Positions 46,963 through 55,935 are shown, numbered from the stretch's first letter. The stretch: 64,000 nucleotides of DNA from Brevibacterium renqingii (GCF_017808105.1 NZ_JADBHF010000008.1:62001-126000); one strand, 5' to 3'. Translations and numbers: made by a program. The notes: generated from the sequence alone by a model not told the origin.

Positions 46963-46992
46963 GAAGGCACCCCGTGGAAGCGGGGTGCCTTC
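46963..46992 (+). terminator. Hairpin after tRNA-Val
   Basis: GAAGGCACCCCG pairs perfectly with CGGGGTGCCTTC around a six-base loop, starting six bases after the tRNA. Confidence 0.85.
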
Positions 46993-47049
46993 GTCATATC
47001 TGTGACGCTGGAGTTCTGCCGCCGCGGCAGACGTGGCGCTTGGCGCGCA

Positions 47050-47397
47050 CTAGCCGCCGTGGACTTCCGTGCGGATCGTGAGCAGGAAGGCAGAATCTTC
47101 CAGGGCTGTGACCGAGTGCCGTTCGGGTGGGATCGCGATGAAGTCGCCGGTGGACAGCTCCCAGGACGCTTCCGCTGTCGCAAGTCGAACACGCCCTTCG
47201 ATCACCTGCAGAGACGCCTCGGGCGGAGAATCGTGGTCGGCGAGCTCGGAGTCCTCGGTCAGGGTGAGCATCACTTGCCGGAGATAAGTGCCGGTGAAGA
47301 CACCGCGTGCCGCACGACCGCTGCGGGATGCATGAGCCTTGTCCAACAGTTCGGCACTGAGCCCGCGCAGGTTCTGCCCGGTCGGTTCATCGGTCAT
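47050..47397 (-). CDS. Single-domain cupin protein
   Basis: This 115-residue protein has one small beta-barrel cupin domain at about residues 30-112. Conserved pieces are LADHDSPPEASLQVIEGRV (metal-ligand His and Glu region) and the second motif around GDFIAIPPERHSVTALED, with His. A metal site is therefore plausible. The ATG at 47397 lies about seven bases after GAAAGAG; the ATG two codons earlier is too close to it. It follows the SufR-like regulator gene on the same strand after a 38-base gap, so the two are probably co-transcribed. The role is inferred only from that context. Confidence 0.75.
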   Translation of the reverse strand: MTDEPTGQNLRGLSAELLDKAHASRSGRAARGVFTGTYLRQVMLTLTEDSELADHDSPPEASLQVIEGRVRLATAEASWELSTGDFIAIPPERHSVTALEDSAFLLTIRTEVHGG

Positions 47398-47435
47398 CTG
47401 CATTCTCTTTCGTTCGACGATGGTGGTGATGGTTT

Positions 47436-48119
47436 TCAATTCCCCGCGGCAGGCGCTCGCCGCCGCAGTCGGGCCCGGCAGCTCGATGCGGTGGCGAAGG
47501 GCTCGAGCGATTCGACTGCACTGGACGACTCCGCGGCATCGAGATAGCCCGACATCAACCCGCGGTGAATGGAACAGACCAGTCGACCGTGAGTGGCGAG
47601 GAATTCCCGGAGCGGACAATTGTGCAACTCGATCATGTCCGCCTCAGAGCACGTGGGGGCGAAGCCTGTTGCCTCGAGTGTGTCGACCAGTCCTTCGACC
47701 GCATCGGCCGCTGATGCCCCGGCGGTGGCGGCTGCACCACTTCCCCACTGGCGCCCTGCCGATTCGGCTTCGCGCTCGGAATCAGCCGCTGCGGCGATCC
47801 GGTTGAGGAGGATGCGTGCGAGCAGATCCGCCCGCAGCTCTGTGGAGCCATGCGACGGCGAGAGACGGAACCGCAGTTCCGGTCGCCCCGGGGTACGGCT
47901 CGGTACCTGTTCGCGGACGACATCACCGCTGCGCTCAAGGATCCGCAGGTGAAAACGGATTGTGTTCGGGTGAACCCCGACAGCATCGGCGAGTTCGGCT
48001 GCAGTCGCCGTAGTGCGTTCGCGCAGGACACGCAGGATCTCGGCTCGACGGGTCCTCCCCATTTCGGAGACCCCTCTCGTACGCGACAGACCTGCGCGCG
48101 AGCACTCCTGCGGATCCAT
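47436..48119 (-). CDS. SufR-like winged-helix regulator with a cysteine cluster
   Basis: This 227-residue regulator has an N-terminal DeoR/ArsR-type winged helix at about 20-90 (AELADAVGVHPNTIRFHLR, then GRPELRFRLSPS). Four cysteines follow: C157, C168, C182 and C214. The C168-x13-C182 spacing in HNCPL...LVC matches SufR-type regulators that sense through an iron-sulfur cluster. It is divergent from the DUF2249-cupin gene with 48 bases between, so autoregulation and control of that gene are likely. The ATG at 48119 lies eight bases from TATAAA and would be leaderless; the ATG at 48062 with GAGAGG upstream is an alternative start. Confidence 0.8.
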   Translation of the reverse strand: MDPQECSRAGLSRTRGVSEMGRTRRAEILRVLRERTTATAAELADAVGVHPNTIRFHLRILERSGDVVREQVPSRTPGRPELRFRLSPSHGSTELRADLLARILLNRIAAAADSEREAESAGRQWGSGAAATAGASAADAVEGLVDTLEATGFAPTCSEADMIELHNCPLREFLATHGRLVCSIHRGLMSGYLDAAESSSAVESLEPFATASSCRARLRRRAPAAGN

Positions 48120-48120
48120 G

Positions 48121-48135
48121 GTGATAGTTTATACA
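48121..48135. promoter_or_regulatory. Overlapping divergent -10 elements
   Basis: On the minus strand TATAAA (48128-48133) lies eight bases before the regulator ATG. On the plus strand TATACA (48130-48135) lies 32 bases before the DUF2249-cupin ATG. One bound regulator could block both. Confidence 0.4.
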
Positions 48136-48167
48136 AGAATCCATTGGAACAAAGCAGAGGAGCCGCT

Positions 48168-48758
48168 ATGGCAGAAGAAGCCGTCATCGACGTCCGGACC
48201 GTTCCGAAGCCCGAGCGCCATCCGCACATCATCAAGGCCTATCAGCAGCTCGAGGTCGGAGCCGGGCTCATCCTCGTCAATGACCATGTGCCCGAAGGAC
48301 TGCGCGTCGAGATGTTTCGAGAGTTCGCCGATGCGGTGGGCTGGGAGCCGCTTGAGAGCACCGAGGACGAGGTGCGAGTGCGCATCAGCAAGCAGGCGTC
48401 GACTTCGGCACCGCGAGTCGTCCTCGATGTCGACGAACTCTCGGCAGAGGCCGAGACCTCCGGTTCCGTGTGGCAGCTGCCGCCCCAGCAGCGTGACCTC
48501 GACGCCAATGTCATCGCCCTCACCCCGGGCGGAGAGATCCGAGAGCACACCGGACCCGATCTCGATGTGCTCATCCACGTCCTCGCAGGTGCGGGCACAC
48601 TGGAGACCGAGACCGGAACGATCGCCCTCTCCCCCGGTCAGATCGTCTGGCTGCCTCGCCGTTCGCGTCGACGGATCGTCGCCGACGCCGAAGCCGGACT
48701 GCAGTACTTCTCCGTCCACCAGCGCAAGCAGGGCTTGACGATCACCGCACGGGGCTGA
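48168..48758 (+). CDS. DUF2249-cupin fusion protein
   Basis: This 196-residue protein joins two domains. Residues 5-75 match the DUF2249 pattern: IDVRTVPKPERHPHIIKAY, then LILVNDHVPEGLR and a WEPLE strand. Residues 100-190 form a cupin (EIREHTGPDLDVLIHVLAGA, then LSPGQIVWLPRRSRR). DUF2249 proteins are often found beside hemerythrin, nitrite or nitric oxide metabolism genes, and their biochemical role is unknown. GAGGAG lies seven bases before the ATG at 48168. A SufR-like regulator and a second cupin are divergent, making a three-gene module that may respond to iron-sulfur or nitric oxide stress; that is inference. Confidence 0.82.
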   Translation: MAEEAVIDVRTVPKPERHPHIIKAYQQLEVGAGLILVNDHVPEGLRVEMFREFADAVGWEPLESTEDEVRVRISKQASTSAPRVVLDVDELSAEAETSGSVWQLPPQQRDLDANVIALTPGGEIREHTGPDLDVLIHVLAGAGTLETETGTIALSPGQIVWLPRRSRRRIVADAEAGLQYFSVHQRKQGLTITARG

Positions 48759-48806
48759 GCCTGTGCTCGGTCACGGAAGATCGCTCCTCGAGCGCTTGGC
48801 GCTGGC

Positions 48807-49283
48807 TCACGGCTCTCCGGGGATCCAGGCCGAACCGTCCTCGACCCGATAGATGAGATTCGTCCGCGTATGGGCCACCGCCGGGTAGCGGGTGAGATAG
48901 TCGAGGACGAACGACTGCACCGCCTCGGTGTCGGTGGCCACGATGTGCAGCAGATAGTCGTCGGCACCGGCCATGTGATACATCCTCACCACACCGGGGA
49001 AGTTCGGTGCTGCCGCAGTGAACGCGTCGATCTCGGCGCGATCGTGTTTGGCCAATCGGATCGAGACCAGCGCCTGCAGACCGACGCCGAGGGACGCGGG
49101 ATCGACATCGATGCGGAACCCGCGGATGACACCGAGCGACCTGAGCCGCTTGAGACGCAGAGAGACCGTCGACTCGGAGATCCCGACCGACTCTGCCAAT
49201 GCTGCTCCCGAGGCACGAGAATCCGCGTTGAGCTCCTGCAGCAGACGGCGATCGGTGGCATCGAGTGAGACATTCTGCGACAT
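48807..49283 (-). CDS. Lrp/AsnC-family transcriptional regulator
   Basis: This 158-residue regulator has an N-terminal helix-turn-helix (DATDRRLLQELNADSRASGA, then GISESTVSLRLKRLRSLGVI). A C-terminal RAM domain for amino acid binding follows, with MAGADDYLLHIVATDTEAVQ as the typical GxxDYLL core. Such proteins form dimers to hexadecamers and sense amino acids. It is divergent from the trans-sulfuration enzyme gene across 109 bases, which is the usual layout for control of a sulfur amino acid catabolic gene. The effector is probably Met, Leu or a sulfur amino acid, but this is inferred only from position. Confidence 0.92.
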   Translation of the reverse strand: MSQNVSLDATDRRLLQELNADSRASGAALAESVGISESTVSLRLKRLRSLGVIRGFRIDVDPASLGVGLQALVSIRLAKHDRAEIDAFTAAAPNFPGVVRMYHMAGADDYLLHIVATDTEAVQSFVLDYLTRYPAVAHTRTNLIYRVEDGSAWIPGEP

Positions 49284-49392
49284 GAGTCACAGTCTGGCAC
49301 ACGTCCTCGCAGATCCTCCATTTTCGGCCTGTTTCCTCACAGGTCATTCAATGATGATTGCGTTGTTCGGGAGAAGTGGTTTGAATGCCGCT

Positions 49393-50574
49393 ATGACCTC
49401 TATGCATCTCGATACCCAAATGGTCCACGGCGGGATGGACGGCCTCACAGAGTCAGGCGTCCACGTCCCCGCCATCGATCTGTCCACCACCAACCCGGTC
49501 AACGACGTCCGCACCGGCGGGGACTCCTACGAACGGCTTGCCACCGGACAGACGCTCAAGGAGGGCGATTCGGCCGTCTACCAGCGTCTCTGGCAGCCCG
49601 GCGTGGCGCGATTCGAGTCGGCCTTGGCCGAACTCGAGGGCGCGGAGTCAGCAGTGGCCTTCGCCACCGGCATGGCCGCGCTGACTGCCGCGCTCCTCGC
49701 CGCTGTCGAGGCCGGCACTCCGCACATCGTGGCGGTCCGTCCTCTCTACGGCGGCAGCGACCACCTGCTCGAATCGGGTCTGCTCGGAACCTCTGTGTCC
49801 TGGGCTGAGGAGAGTGAGATCACCGCGGCCATCCGTGAGGACACCGGACTCGTCATCGTCGAGACGCCTGCCAATCCGAGCCTCGACCTCGTCGACCTCG
49901 AGGCGGTCGTCGCCGCGGCCGGTGACATCCCGGTCCTCGTCGACAACACCTTCTGCACTCCGGTCCTGCAGCGTCCCATCGAGCATGGGGCCGCCCTCGT
50001 CCTCCACAGTGCGACGAAGTACCTCGGCGGTCATGGCGACGCTATGGGCGGAATCATCGCAACGAATGACGAGTGGGCCACCCGGCTGCGTCGAGTGCGT
50101 GCGATCACTGGCGCACTGCTGCATCCGATGGGTGCCTACATGCTCCATCGCGGCCTGCGCACCTTGGCCGTGCGGATGCGCGCGGCACAGGATACGGCGG
50201 CTGAACTCGCGCGCCGGCTGAGTTCGCGCCCGGAGGTCACGCGAGTGCACTATCCCGGCCTGGCCGGAGGGGACCCCCGGGGTCTCATCGGCCGGCAGAT
50301 GTCCGGAGGCGGCGCGATGATCGCGATCGAGCTCACCGGCGGCTTCGAAGCCGCTCGGACCTTTGTCGAACACTGTGACCTCATCGTCCACGCGGTGTCG
50401 CTCGGAGGAGCCGACACCCTGATCCAGCATCCGGCTTCGCTGACCCACCGGCCCGTCGCCGCCACGGCGAAGCCGGGAGATGGCCTGGTCCGGCTCTCGG
50501 TCGGTCTCGAACACGTCGACGACCTCGCTCGGGACCTCTTCTCAGCCCTCGACTCCCTCAGATCCGCGGCCTGA
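49393..50574 (+). CDS. PLP-dependent trans-sulfuration enzyme (Cys/Met metabolism family)
   Basis: This 393-residue fold-type I enzyme would act on cystathionine, homocysteine, methionine or O-acyl-homoserine. PLP-binding motifs are present: Y-R in [18 protein letters not shown] for the phosphate, and the Schiff-base Lys in [23 protein letters not shown] stands where methionine gamma-lyases have LYGC, so the Cys of that enzyme is missing. Cystathionine beta- or gamma-lyase is thus as likely as methionine gamma-lyase. Brevibacterium is known for methanethiol production, which makes the last worth testing. The start is uncertain between 49393, 49402 and upstream codons. An Lrp regulator is divergent. 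Confidence 0.85.
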   Translation: MTSMHLDTQMVHGGMDGLTESGVHVPAIDLSTTNPVNDVRTGGDSYERLATGQTLKEGDSAVYQRLWQPGVARFESALAELEGAESAVAFATGMAALTAALLAAVEAGTPHIVAVRPLYGGSDHLLESGLLGTSVSWAEESEITAAIREDTGLVIVETPANPSLDLVDLEAVVAAAGDIPVLVDNTFCTPVLQRPIEHGAALVLHSATKYLGGHGDAMGGIIATNDEWATRLRRVRAITGALLHPMGAYMLHRGLRTLAVRMRAAQDTAAELARRLSSRPEVTRVHYPGLAGGDPRGLIGRQMSGGGAMIAIELTGGFEAARTFVEHCDLIVHAVSLGGADTLIQHPASLTHRPVAATAKPGDGLVRLSVGLEHVDDLARDLFSALDSLRSAA

Positions 50575-50628
50575 GGGAATTCCGCGGTCGGGCAGGAGCC
50601 CCAGTCGGGACGGAACCGACCGCTGCAC

Positions 50629-50659
50629 TTGACCTTGACGTTGCGTCAACTTCTAGGCT
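50629..50659 (+). promoter_or_regulatory. MerR-type promoter with operator in a 19-base spacer
   Basis: TTGACC (50629-50634) and TAGGCT (50654-50659) are 19 bases apart. The spacer holds the palindrome TTGACG-TTG-CGTCAA (50635-50649). MerR-family activators work on such over-long spacers. The regulator ATG begins seven bases after the -10, so the gene is autoregulated and leaderless. Confidence 0.8.
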
Positions 50660-50666
50660 GTCGATC

Positions 50667-51434
50667 ATGGATTGGTCCATTCAGGAAACAGCACAGTTGA
50701 CGGGAACGACGAGCCGCACCCTGCGTCACTACGACGCGATCGGACTGCTGCCGCCGACGTACATCGCCGCAAACGGCTACCGCTGCTACGACGAAGCGGC
50801 ATTGGTGCGCCTGCAGCGCATCTTGCTGCTCAGGGAGCTGGGGCTGCCTTTGACCAGGATCGCCGAGGTGCTCGACCGCACCGAGGATCCGGTCAAGGCT
50901 CTGTCCGAACACGTGCTCTCACTCGGACACGAGCAGGAGCGCCTCGGTCGGCAGATCGCTGCCGTCACTGCGACCATCACACGATTGAAAGCAGGTGAGC
51001 CGCTCATGGCTGAGGAGATGTTCGACGGTTTCGACCACCGCGACCACGAAGAGGAAGTGACCGCCCGCTGGGGCGGTGAAGCTTATCGGCGCTCCGCGGA
51101 GTGGTGGACGGGTCTGTCAGCTCAGGAGCGCTGCGACTTCAAGTCCCAGGTCGATGAACTCCGTCGAGACTGGATCGCCGCCTCCGATGACGGTGAGGAT
51201 CCCGAATCGCCGAGGTGCCAGGAACTGGCCAGGAGACACATCGCCTGGCTGTCCGAGACGCCGGGGACTCCCGCCGCCGATCCTGACGGAGATCTGTGCG
51301 GATACGTGACCGGACTGGCTGAGATGTACGTTGCGGATGAGCGCTTCGCCGCGAACTACGGCGGGGTCCGCGGTGCGAGCTTGGTGCGGGATTCGCTCCT
51401 GGCCCGCCTTGCCACGGCAGGTCAGGACAGCTGA
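50667..51434 (+). CDS. MerR-family regulator with TipAS domain
   Basis: This 255-residue activator has a MerR winged helix at 1-70 (SIQETAQLTGTTSRTLRHYD and NGYRCYDEAALVRLQ). A coiled-coil dimer helix runs at about 75-110. A C-terminal TipAS globin-like domain spans about 125-250 with FDGFDHRDHEEEVTARWGGEAY. TipAL of Streptomyces and Mta of Bacillus have this form and bind antibiotics or drugs. Its own promoter carries a 19-base spacer with a palindrome, so it should activate itself. No drug exporter is adjacent. The 3' end overlaps the HIT gene by 13 bases. Confidence 0.92.
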   Translation: MDWSIQETAQLTGTTSRTLRHYDAIGLLPPTYIAANGYRCYDEAALVRLQRILLLRELGLPLTRIAEVLDRTEDPVKALSEHVLSLGHEQERLGRQIAAVTATITRLKAGEPLMAEEMFDGFDHRDHEEEVTARWGGEAYRRSAEWWTGLSAQERCDFKSQVDELRRDWIAASDDGEDPESPRCQELARRHIAWLSETPGTPAADPDGDLCGYVTGLAEMYVADERFAANYGGVRGASLVRDSLLARLATAGQDS

Positions 51435-51826
51435 GAGAGAGCCTGACGGATCTTCTCCGCCGGCCCTTCCAACTGTTCCGGAGTCTGCATCGGTGCCCGA
51501 TCACTGATGTCGAAATCATCCATCGAGTTCGTCGGCAGCACGTGGATGTGGAGGTGGGGGACCTCGTAACCGACGACGAGCAGGCCGATGCGCTCACAGT
51601 CGAACGCCTGCTTCTGGGCCTCCCCGACCTTCTTCGCCACCGCCATGAGGTGATCAAGCAGCTCCTGGTCCGCATCGATCCAGTGCGAGATCTCTTCCCG
51701 CGGCACAACCATGACGTGTCCCTCCGTCATTGGCGCCACGTCGAGGAACACGACGCACTTGTCGTCGGTGTGGACGAAGGTGCCGGGAATCTCACCGTTG
51801 ATGATCTTGGTGAACAGCGTGGCCAT
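51422..51826 (-). CDS. HIT family protein
   Basis: HIT proteins are nucleotide hydrolases or transferases acting on AMP conjugates. This 134-residue protein has the classic end motif HLHIHVLPT with the histidine triad. KIINGEIPGTFVHTDD and PMTEGHVMVVPREE form the Hint-like core. The substrate is probably an adenosine phosphoramidate or a dinucleotide, but it cannot be set from sequence. GGAGGA lies about seven bases before the ATG at 51826. It follows AhpE on the same strand after a 63-base gap and converges with the MerR-type gene. Confidence 0.92.
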   Translation of the reverse strand: MATLFTKIINGEIPGTFVHTDDKCVVFLDVAPMTEGHVMVVPREEISHWIDADQELLDHLMAVAKKVGEAQKQAFDCERIGLLVVGYEVPHLHIHVLPTNSMDDFDISDRAPMQTPEQLEGPAEKIRQALSQLS

Positions 51827-51889
51827 GATGGAGTCCTCCTTGCAGTGTCCGACGGGCCGTGGTTCGGCGCGCAGAATATGGCTTGAGTG

Positions 51890-52354
51890 TCAGAGGCTGG
51901 AGAGCGCCGCGTCGAAATCGCCGGAGAAATCCCGCATCACCCCGCGGGCGACCTGCCTGCCTCTCACGATCGTACCCGCCGAGATGACGAAGACTCCTCG
52001 TTCGGCCACCCCGTGGACCGGATCGAAGACACCGAAGGCACGAGCGGCCTGCCCATGGGGCCAGAAGTCCGAGCCCAGCAGCAGACCGGTGCCCGTCTGC
52101 TGCGACCACGCGGCCAAGGTGTACTTCGAGTCGACCGACACCACGAGGACGTCGACCCGCTTCGCGTCCTCGCGCATCGACGCCTGCCAGCGATCGAGAG
52201 CTGCCAGCTCGTCCCCGCAGATCGGAGAGAACGCGAAGGGCACGAAAGCGAGCACGAGTACGGAGGAGGTGGCCGCCTCGGCGAGGGTGATGACCGATCC
52301 ATGCTGATCGGGAAGCGTGAGATCCGGGGCCCTGTCACCGGGCCGCAGGATCAT
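51890..52354 (-). CDS. ahpE: 1-Cys peroxiredoxin, AhpE type
   Basis: AhpE reduces hydroperoxides and peroxynitrite with its peroxidatic thiol, using mycothiol or mycoredoxin for recovery. The 154-residue protein has the active site PFAFSPICGDEL with Cys 46 as its only cysteine, so it is a 1-Cys enzyme. M. tuberculosis AhpE (Rv2238c) is likewise 1-Cys and lies beside the DUF3052 gene ahead of aceE. The ATG overlaps the DUF3052 stop by four bases (ATGA), so the two are translationally coupled. Mycothione reductase at 29 kb fits the same thiol system. Confidence 0.9.
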   Translation of the reverse strand: MILRPGDRAPDLTLPDQHGSVITLAEAATSSVLVLAFVPFAFSPICGDELAALDRWQASMREDAKRVDVLVVSVDSKYTLAAWSQQTGTGLLLGSDFWPHGQAARAFGVFDPVHGVAERGVFVISAGTIVRGRQVARGVMRDFSGDFDAALSSL

Positions 52355-52794
52355 GAATAGTTCTTCTTGCCCACGAGCCGGAAGCCGGCCCAGTCGTCGG
52401 CGGCGCTGACAGTCGAGGTCACGTGCATGCCGGCTGTCGGAGCCGCTTCGGAGATCTCGGCCGGGCTGATGTGTCCGGGACGATTGGCCTTCGGGCTGAG
52501 CAGCCACACGACTCCGCCCTCCTTCAACGTGGCCTGCGCGTCGACGAGACCGTCGATGAGATCATCGTCGTCCGACCGCCACCACATGAGGATCACGTCG
52601 TAGACATCGTCCTCTTCGCCGTCAGCGATCTTGTCACCGATGATGTTCTCGATCGCCTCGCAGAGTGCCTGGTCGACGTCGTCGTCATAGCCGATCTCTT
52701 GCACATAGTCCCCCTTGCTGAAGCCGAGATTGTGGCCCAGCTCGTTTGCGAGGGTCGACGTGGAGGATGTCCTTTCAGAAGCGGAGTTGCTCAT
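52351..52794 (-). CDS. DUF3052 family protein
   Basis: DUF3052 is a conserved actinobacterial family of unknown function. This 147-residue acidic soluble protein has LANELGHNLGFSKGDYVQEIGYD, an aspartate-rich WWRSDDDDLIDGLVDAQ segment and a C-terminal region ending FRLVGKK. A domain resembling methyltransferase or nucleotide-binding folds is possible (VVWLLSPKANRPGHI) but not established. It is the first gene of an operon with ahpE and lies divergent from aceE across 262 bases. The conserved proximity to ahpE suggests a redox role by association only. Confidence 0.9.
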   Translation of the reverse strand: MSNSASERTSSTSTLANELGHNLGFSKGDYVQEIGYDDDVDQALCEAIENIIGDKIADGEEDDVYDVILMWWRSDDDDLIDGLVDAQATLKEGGVVWLLSPKANRPGHISPAEISEAAPTAGMHVTSTVSAADDWAGFRLVGKKNYS

Positions 52795-53056
52795 GCCTGT
52801 ATTGTTCCGTCAACTGTGGTCAAGGTGCAAATGTCCGGCGCGTCTGCGCACCGCAAGCGAAGCCAAAACGCATCCAAGGGCATGAATGCGTCAGAGAGAT
52901 CACAAGAACTCGGGACAGCGAAGTTTGCCTGCGCGTACTAGGCTGATGAATGTATCGGATGGACCCTGGGCACAGACATCCTGCGGACCGCACTCCATCT
53001 GATCGACATGATCTCTACACCAACGAAGATCGTGGAGCTGAAGAGAGGACCACATC

Positions 53057-55819
53057 GTGGACAATCGGAATCAAGGCGGGCCCATCCTCAACGGGCTTCC
53101 CAGCCAGGTGCCCGACATCGACCCGGAGGAGACCGAGGAATGGCTGGCCTCCCTCGACGGCCTCATCGATGAGAGCGGTCGGTCACGCGCACGCTACGTG
53201 ATGCTGCGTATGCTCGAGCGCTCACGTCAGAAGCAGATCGGCGTACCGAGCCTCACCGCCACCGACTACGTCAACACCATCGGACCGGAGAACGAGCCAT
53301 GGTTCCCCGGTGATGAAGAGGTCGAGCGTCGCTATCGTCGGTGGAACCGCTGGAACGCAGCCATGCTGGTCCACCGCGCCCAGCGTCCCGGCGTCGAGGT
53401 CGGCGGCCACATCTCCACCTATGCCTCCTCGGCTACTCTCTACGAGGTCGGGCTCAACCACTTCTTCCGCGGCAAGGACCATCCCGGCGGCGGCGATCAC
53501 ATCTTCTATCAGGGGCATGCCTCCCCCGGCATGTATGCCCGGGCCTACCTCGAGGGCCGCATGAGCGCTGACCAGCTCGACGGCTTCCGTCAGCAGCAGT
53601 CGCACTTCATCGACGGCAAGCCGCAGGGACTGCCGTCCTATCCGCACCCGCATCAGCTGCCGGACTTCTGGGAGCACCCGACGGTGTCCATGGGGCTGGG
53701 ACCGATGAACGCGATCGCGCAGGCGCAGTTCGACAAGTACCTGCACAACCGCGGCATCAAAGACACCTCCGACCAGCAGACCTGGGCGTTCCTCGGCGAC
53801 GGTGAGCTGGACGAGCCAGAGAGTCGCGGCATGCTGCATGTCGCAGCATTCGAAGAGCTCGACAACCTCAACTTCGTCATCAACTGCAACCTCCAGCGCC
53901 TCGACGGACCGGTCCGCGGCAACGGCAAGATCATGCAGGAACTCGAATCGTACTTCCGCGGCGCCGGTTGGAACGTCATCAAGGTCGTCTGGGGCCGAGA
54001 GTGGGATGCCCTGCTGGGCAAGGACCGCGACGGCGCGCTGGTCAACCTCATGAACGCCACCCCCGACGGTGACTACCAGACCTACAAGGGAGAGTCCGGC
54101 GGATTCGTTCGCGACAACTTCTTCGGCCGTGATCCGCGCACCAAGGCGATGGTCGAGGACTACAGCGACGAGCAGATCTGGAACCTCAAGCGCGGTGGAC
54201 ACGACTACCGCAAGGTCTATGCCGCCTACAAGGCCGCCGTGGAGCACACCGGTCAGCCGACCGCGATCCTCGTCAAGACCGTCAAGGGCTACTCGCTCGG
54301 GCCGCATTTCGAGGCCCGCAATGCCACGCACCAGATGAAGAAGATGACGGTCGACGACCTCAAGCTCGCCCGCGACCACTTCCAGATCCCGATCTCCGAC
54401 AAGGAGCTCGAGGACAACCCGCAGCTCCCGCCGTACTACCACCCGGGGGTCGCTGCCCCCGAGATCAAATACATGCAGGAGCGCCGTGCCGCGCTCGGAG
54501 GCTACTCCCCCGAGCGCCGCAGCACCCACATCGATCTCAAGATGCCCTCCGACAAGGCCTTCGAAGCCGGACGCCGCGGTTCGGGCAAGCAGTCGATCGC
54601 GACCACGATGGGCTTCGTGCGCGTGCTCAAGGACCTCATGCGCGAGAAGGAGTTCGGTCACCGGATCGTGCCGATCATCCCGGACGAGGCTCGCACCTTC
54701 GGCATGGACTCGTTCTTCCCGACGGCGAAGATCTACAACCCGCACGGCCAGAACTATGTTTCCGTCGACCGTGATCTGTTCCTCGCCTACAAGGAGGCCA
54801 CGGACGGGCAGCTCATGCACGTGGGCATCAACGAGGCCGGAGCGACTGCCGCCCTGACCGCGGCAGGAACCTCGTACGCCACCCACGGTGAGCCGATGAT
54901 CCCGTTCTATATCTTCTACTCGATGTTCGGGTTCCAGCGCACCGGCGACTTCTTCTGGGCCGCCGGCGATCAGATGACCCGCGGCTTCGTCCTCGGCGCC
55001 ACCGCCGGGCGCACGACGCTTGTGGCCGAGGGCCTCCAGCACGGTGACGGACACTCGCACCTGCTCGCCTCGACGTATCCGTCGGTCATCTCCTACGACC
55101 CGGCCTACAGCTACGAGATCGCCCACATCGTCAAGGACGGCATCCATCGGATGTACGATCCGGCCGATGAACGCGACCCTGACGTGCTCTACTACATCAC
55201 CATGTACAACGAGCCGATGGTCCAACCCGCCGAGCCGGAGGGACTCGACGTCGAAGGCGTGCTCAAGGGCCTCTACCTGCTCAAGAAGGGCCCCGACAAC
55301 GGCGGCCCGAAGGTGCAGCTGATGGCCTCGGGCGTCGGGGTGCCGTGGGTCCTCGAAGCGCAGGAGCTGCTGGATGAGGACTGGGGCGTCTCGGCCGATG
55401 TGTGGTCCGTGACCTCGTGGACGGAGCTGCGCCGTGACGGGCTGGACGCCGAGAACGACCGACTGAGGAATCCCGAGGCGGAAGCCCGCGTGCCCTATGT
55501 GACCGAGAAGATGGCCGTGGCCGAGGGGCCGGTCATCGCGACCTCGGACTACATGCGCGCGGTCCCCGATCAGATCCGCCAGTACGTGCCCAGTCACTTC
55601 ACCTCGCTCGGCACCGACGGCTATGCGATCTCGGACACCCGTCCGGCGGCCCGTCGCTACTACCTCGTCGACGGACCGTCCGTGGTCACCCAGGCGCTCA
55701 TCTCGCTCGCCGACACCGGCCAGGTGCCGCCTGAGAAGGCGGCAGAGGCCGCGAAGAAGTACCAGCTCGACGACGTGCGTGCAGGCAGCACGGGGTCGAC
55801 GGAGGGGGCGGGAGCCTGA
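53057..55819 (+). CDS. aceE: Pyruvate dehydrogenase E1 component, homodimeric
   Basis: AceE decarboxylates pyruvate with thiamine diphosphate and loads acetyl groups onto the E2 lipoyl arm. The 920-residue protein is the single-chain E1 type. Key stretches are [38 protein letters not shown], the ThDP/Mg motif [10 protein letters not shown] and [12 protein letters not shown]. The pyrimidine-domain region is [19 protein letters not shown] start at 53057 has GAGAGGA about eight bases upstream. A C-terminal hairpin follows. No E2 gene is adjacent, so it probably uses the E2 at 21-22.8 kb, as M. tuberculosis Rv2241 uses DlaT. Acetyl-CoA from it can feed the fab genes downstream. Confidence 0.97.
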   Translation: MDNRNQGGPILNGLPSQVPDIDPEETEEWLASLDGLIDESGRSRARYVMLRMLERSRQKQIGVPSLTATDYVNTIGPENEPWFPGDEEVERRYRRWNRWNAAMLVHRAQRPGVEVGGHISTYASSATLYEVGLNHFFRGKDHPGGGDHIFYQGHASPGMYARAYLEGRMSADQLDGFRQQQSHFIDGKPQGLPSYPHPHQLPDFWEHPTVSMGLGPMNAIAQAQFDKYLHNRGIKDTSDQQTWAFLGDGELDEPESRGMLHVAAFEELDNLNFVINCNLQRLDGPVRGNGKIMQELESYFRGAGWNVIKVVWGREWDALLGKDRDGALVNLMNATPDGDYQTYKGESGGFVRDNFFGRDPRTKAMVEDYSDEQIWNLKRGGHDYRKVYAAYKAAVEHTGQPTAILVKTVKGYSLGPHFEARNATHQMKKMTVDDLKLARDHFQIPISDKELEDNPQLPPYYHPGVAAPEIKYMQERRAALGGYSPERRSTHIDLKMPSDKAFEAGRRGSGKQSIATTMGFVRVLKDLMREKEFGHRIVPIIPDEARTFGMDSFFPTAKIYNPHGQNYVSVDRDLFLAYKEATDGQLMHVGINEAGATAALTAAGTSYATHGEPMIPFYIFYSMFGFQRTGDFFWAAGDQMTRGFVLGATAGRTTLVAEGLQHGDGHSHLLASTYPSVISYDPAYSYEIAHIVKDGIHRMYDPADERDPDVLYYITMYNEPMVQPAEPEGLDVEGVLKGLYLLKKGPDNGGPKVQLMASGVGVPWVLEAQELLDEDWGVSADVWSVTSWTELRRDGLDAENDRLRNPEAEARVPYVTEKMAVAEGPVIATSDYMRAVPDQIRQYVPSHFTSLGTDGYAISDTRPAARRYYLVDGPSVVTQALISLADTGQVPPEKAAEAAKKYQLDDVRAGSTGSTEGAGA

Positions 55820-55834
55820 TCACTGCCCACAAAT

Positions 55835-55868
55835 ATGGCCGGAGTCTCCAAGACTCCGGCCATTTCTT
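55835..55868 (+). terminator. Hairpin after aceE
   Basis: ATGGCCGGAGTCT pairs perfectly with its inverse around CCA and is followed by TTCTT. Confidence 0.88.
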
Positions 55869-55896
55869 CTGCCGCTTCCGACTTTTTGTATGTCGC

Positions 55897-55913
55897 TGAC
55901 AACAAACTTGTCA
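55897..55913. promoter_or_regulatory. Palindrome upstream of fasR
   Basis: TGACAA and TTGTCA flank CAAAC, 23 bases before the likely fasR start. It spans the -35 region of the TAAAGT -10 box (55923-55928) and could be an operator. Confidence 0.4.
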
Positions 55914-55935
55914 CCAGTCGTCTAAAGTCGTGTCC

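Noticed and set aside
53222-55597. 791-residue open frame antisense to aceE
   Set aside because: High GC keeps the reverse frame open. The plus-strand aceE is complete with all motifs.
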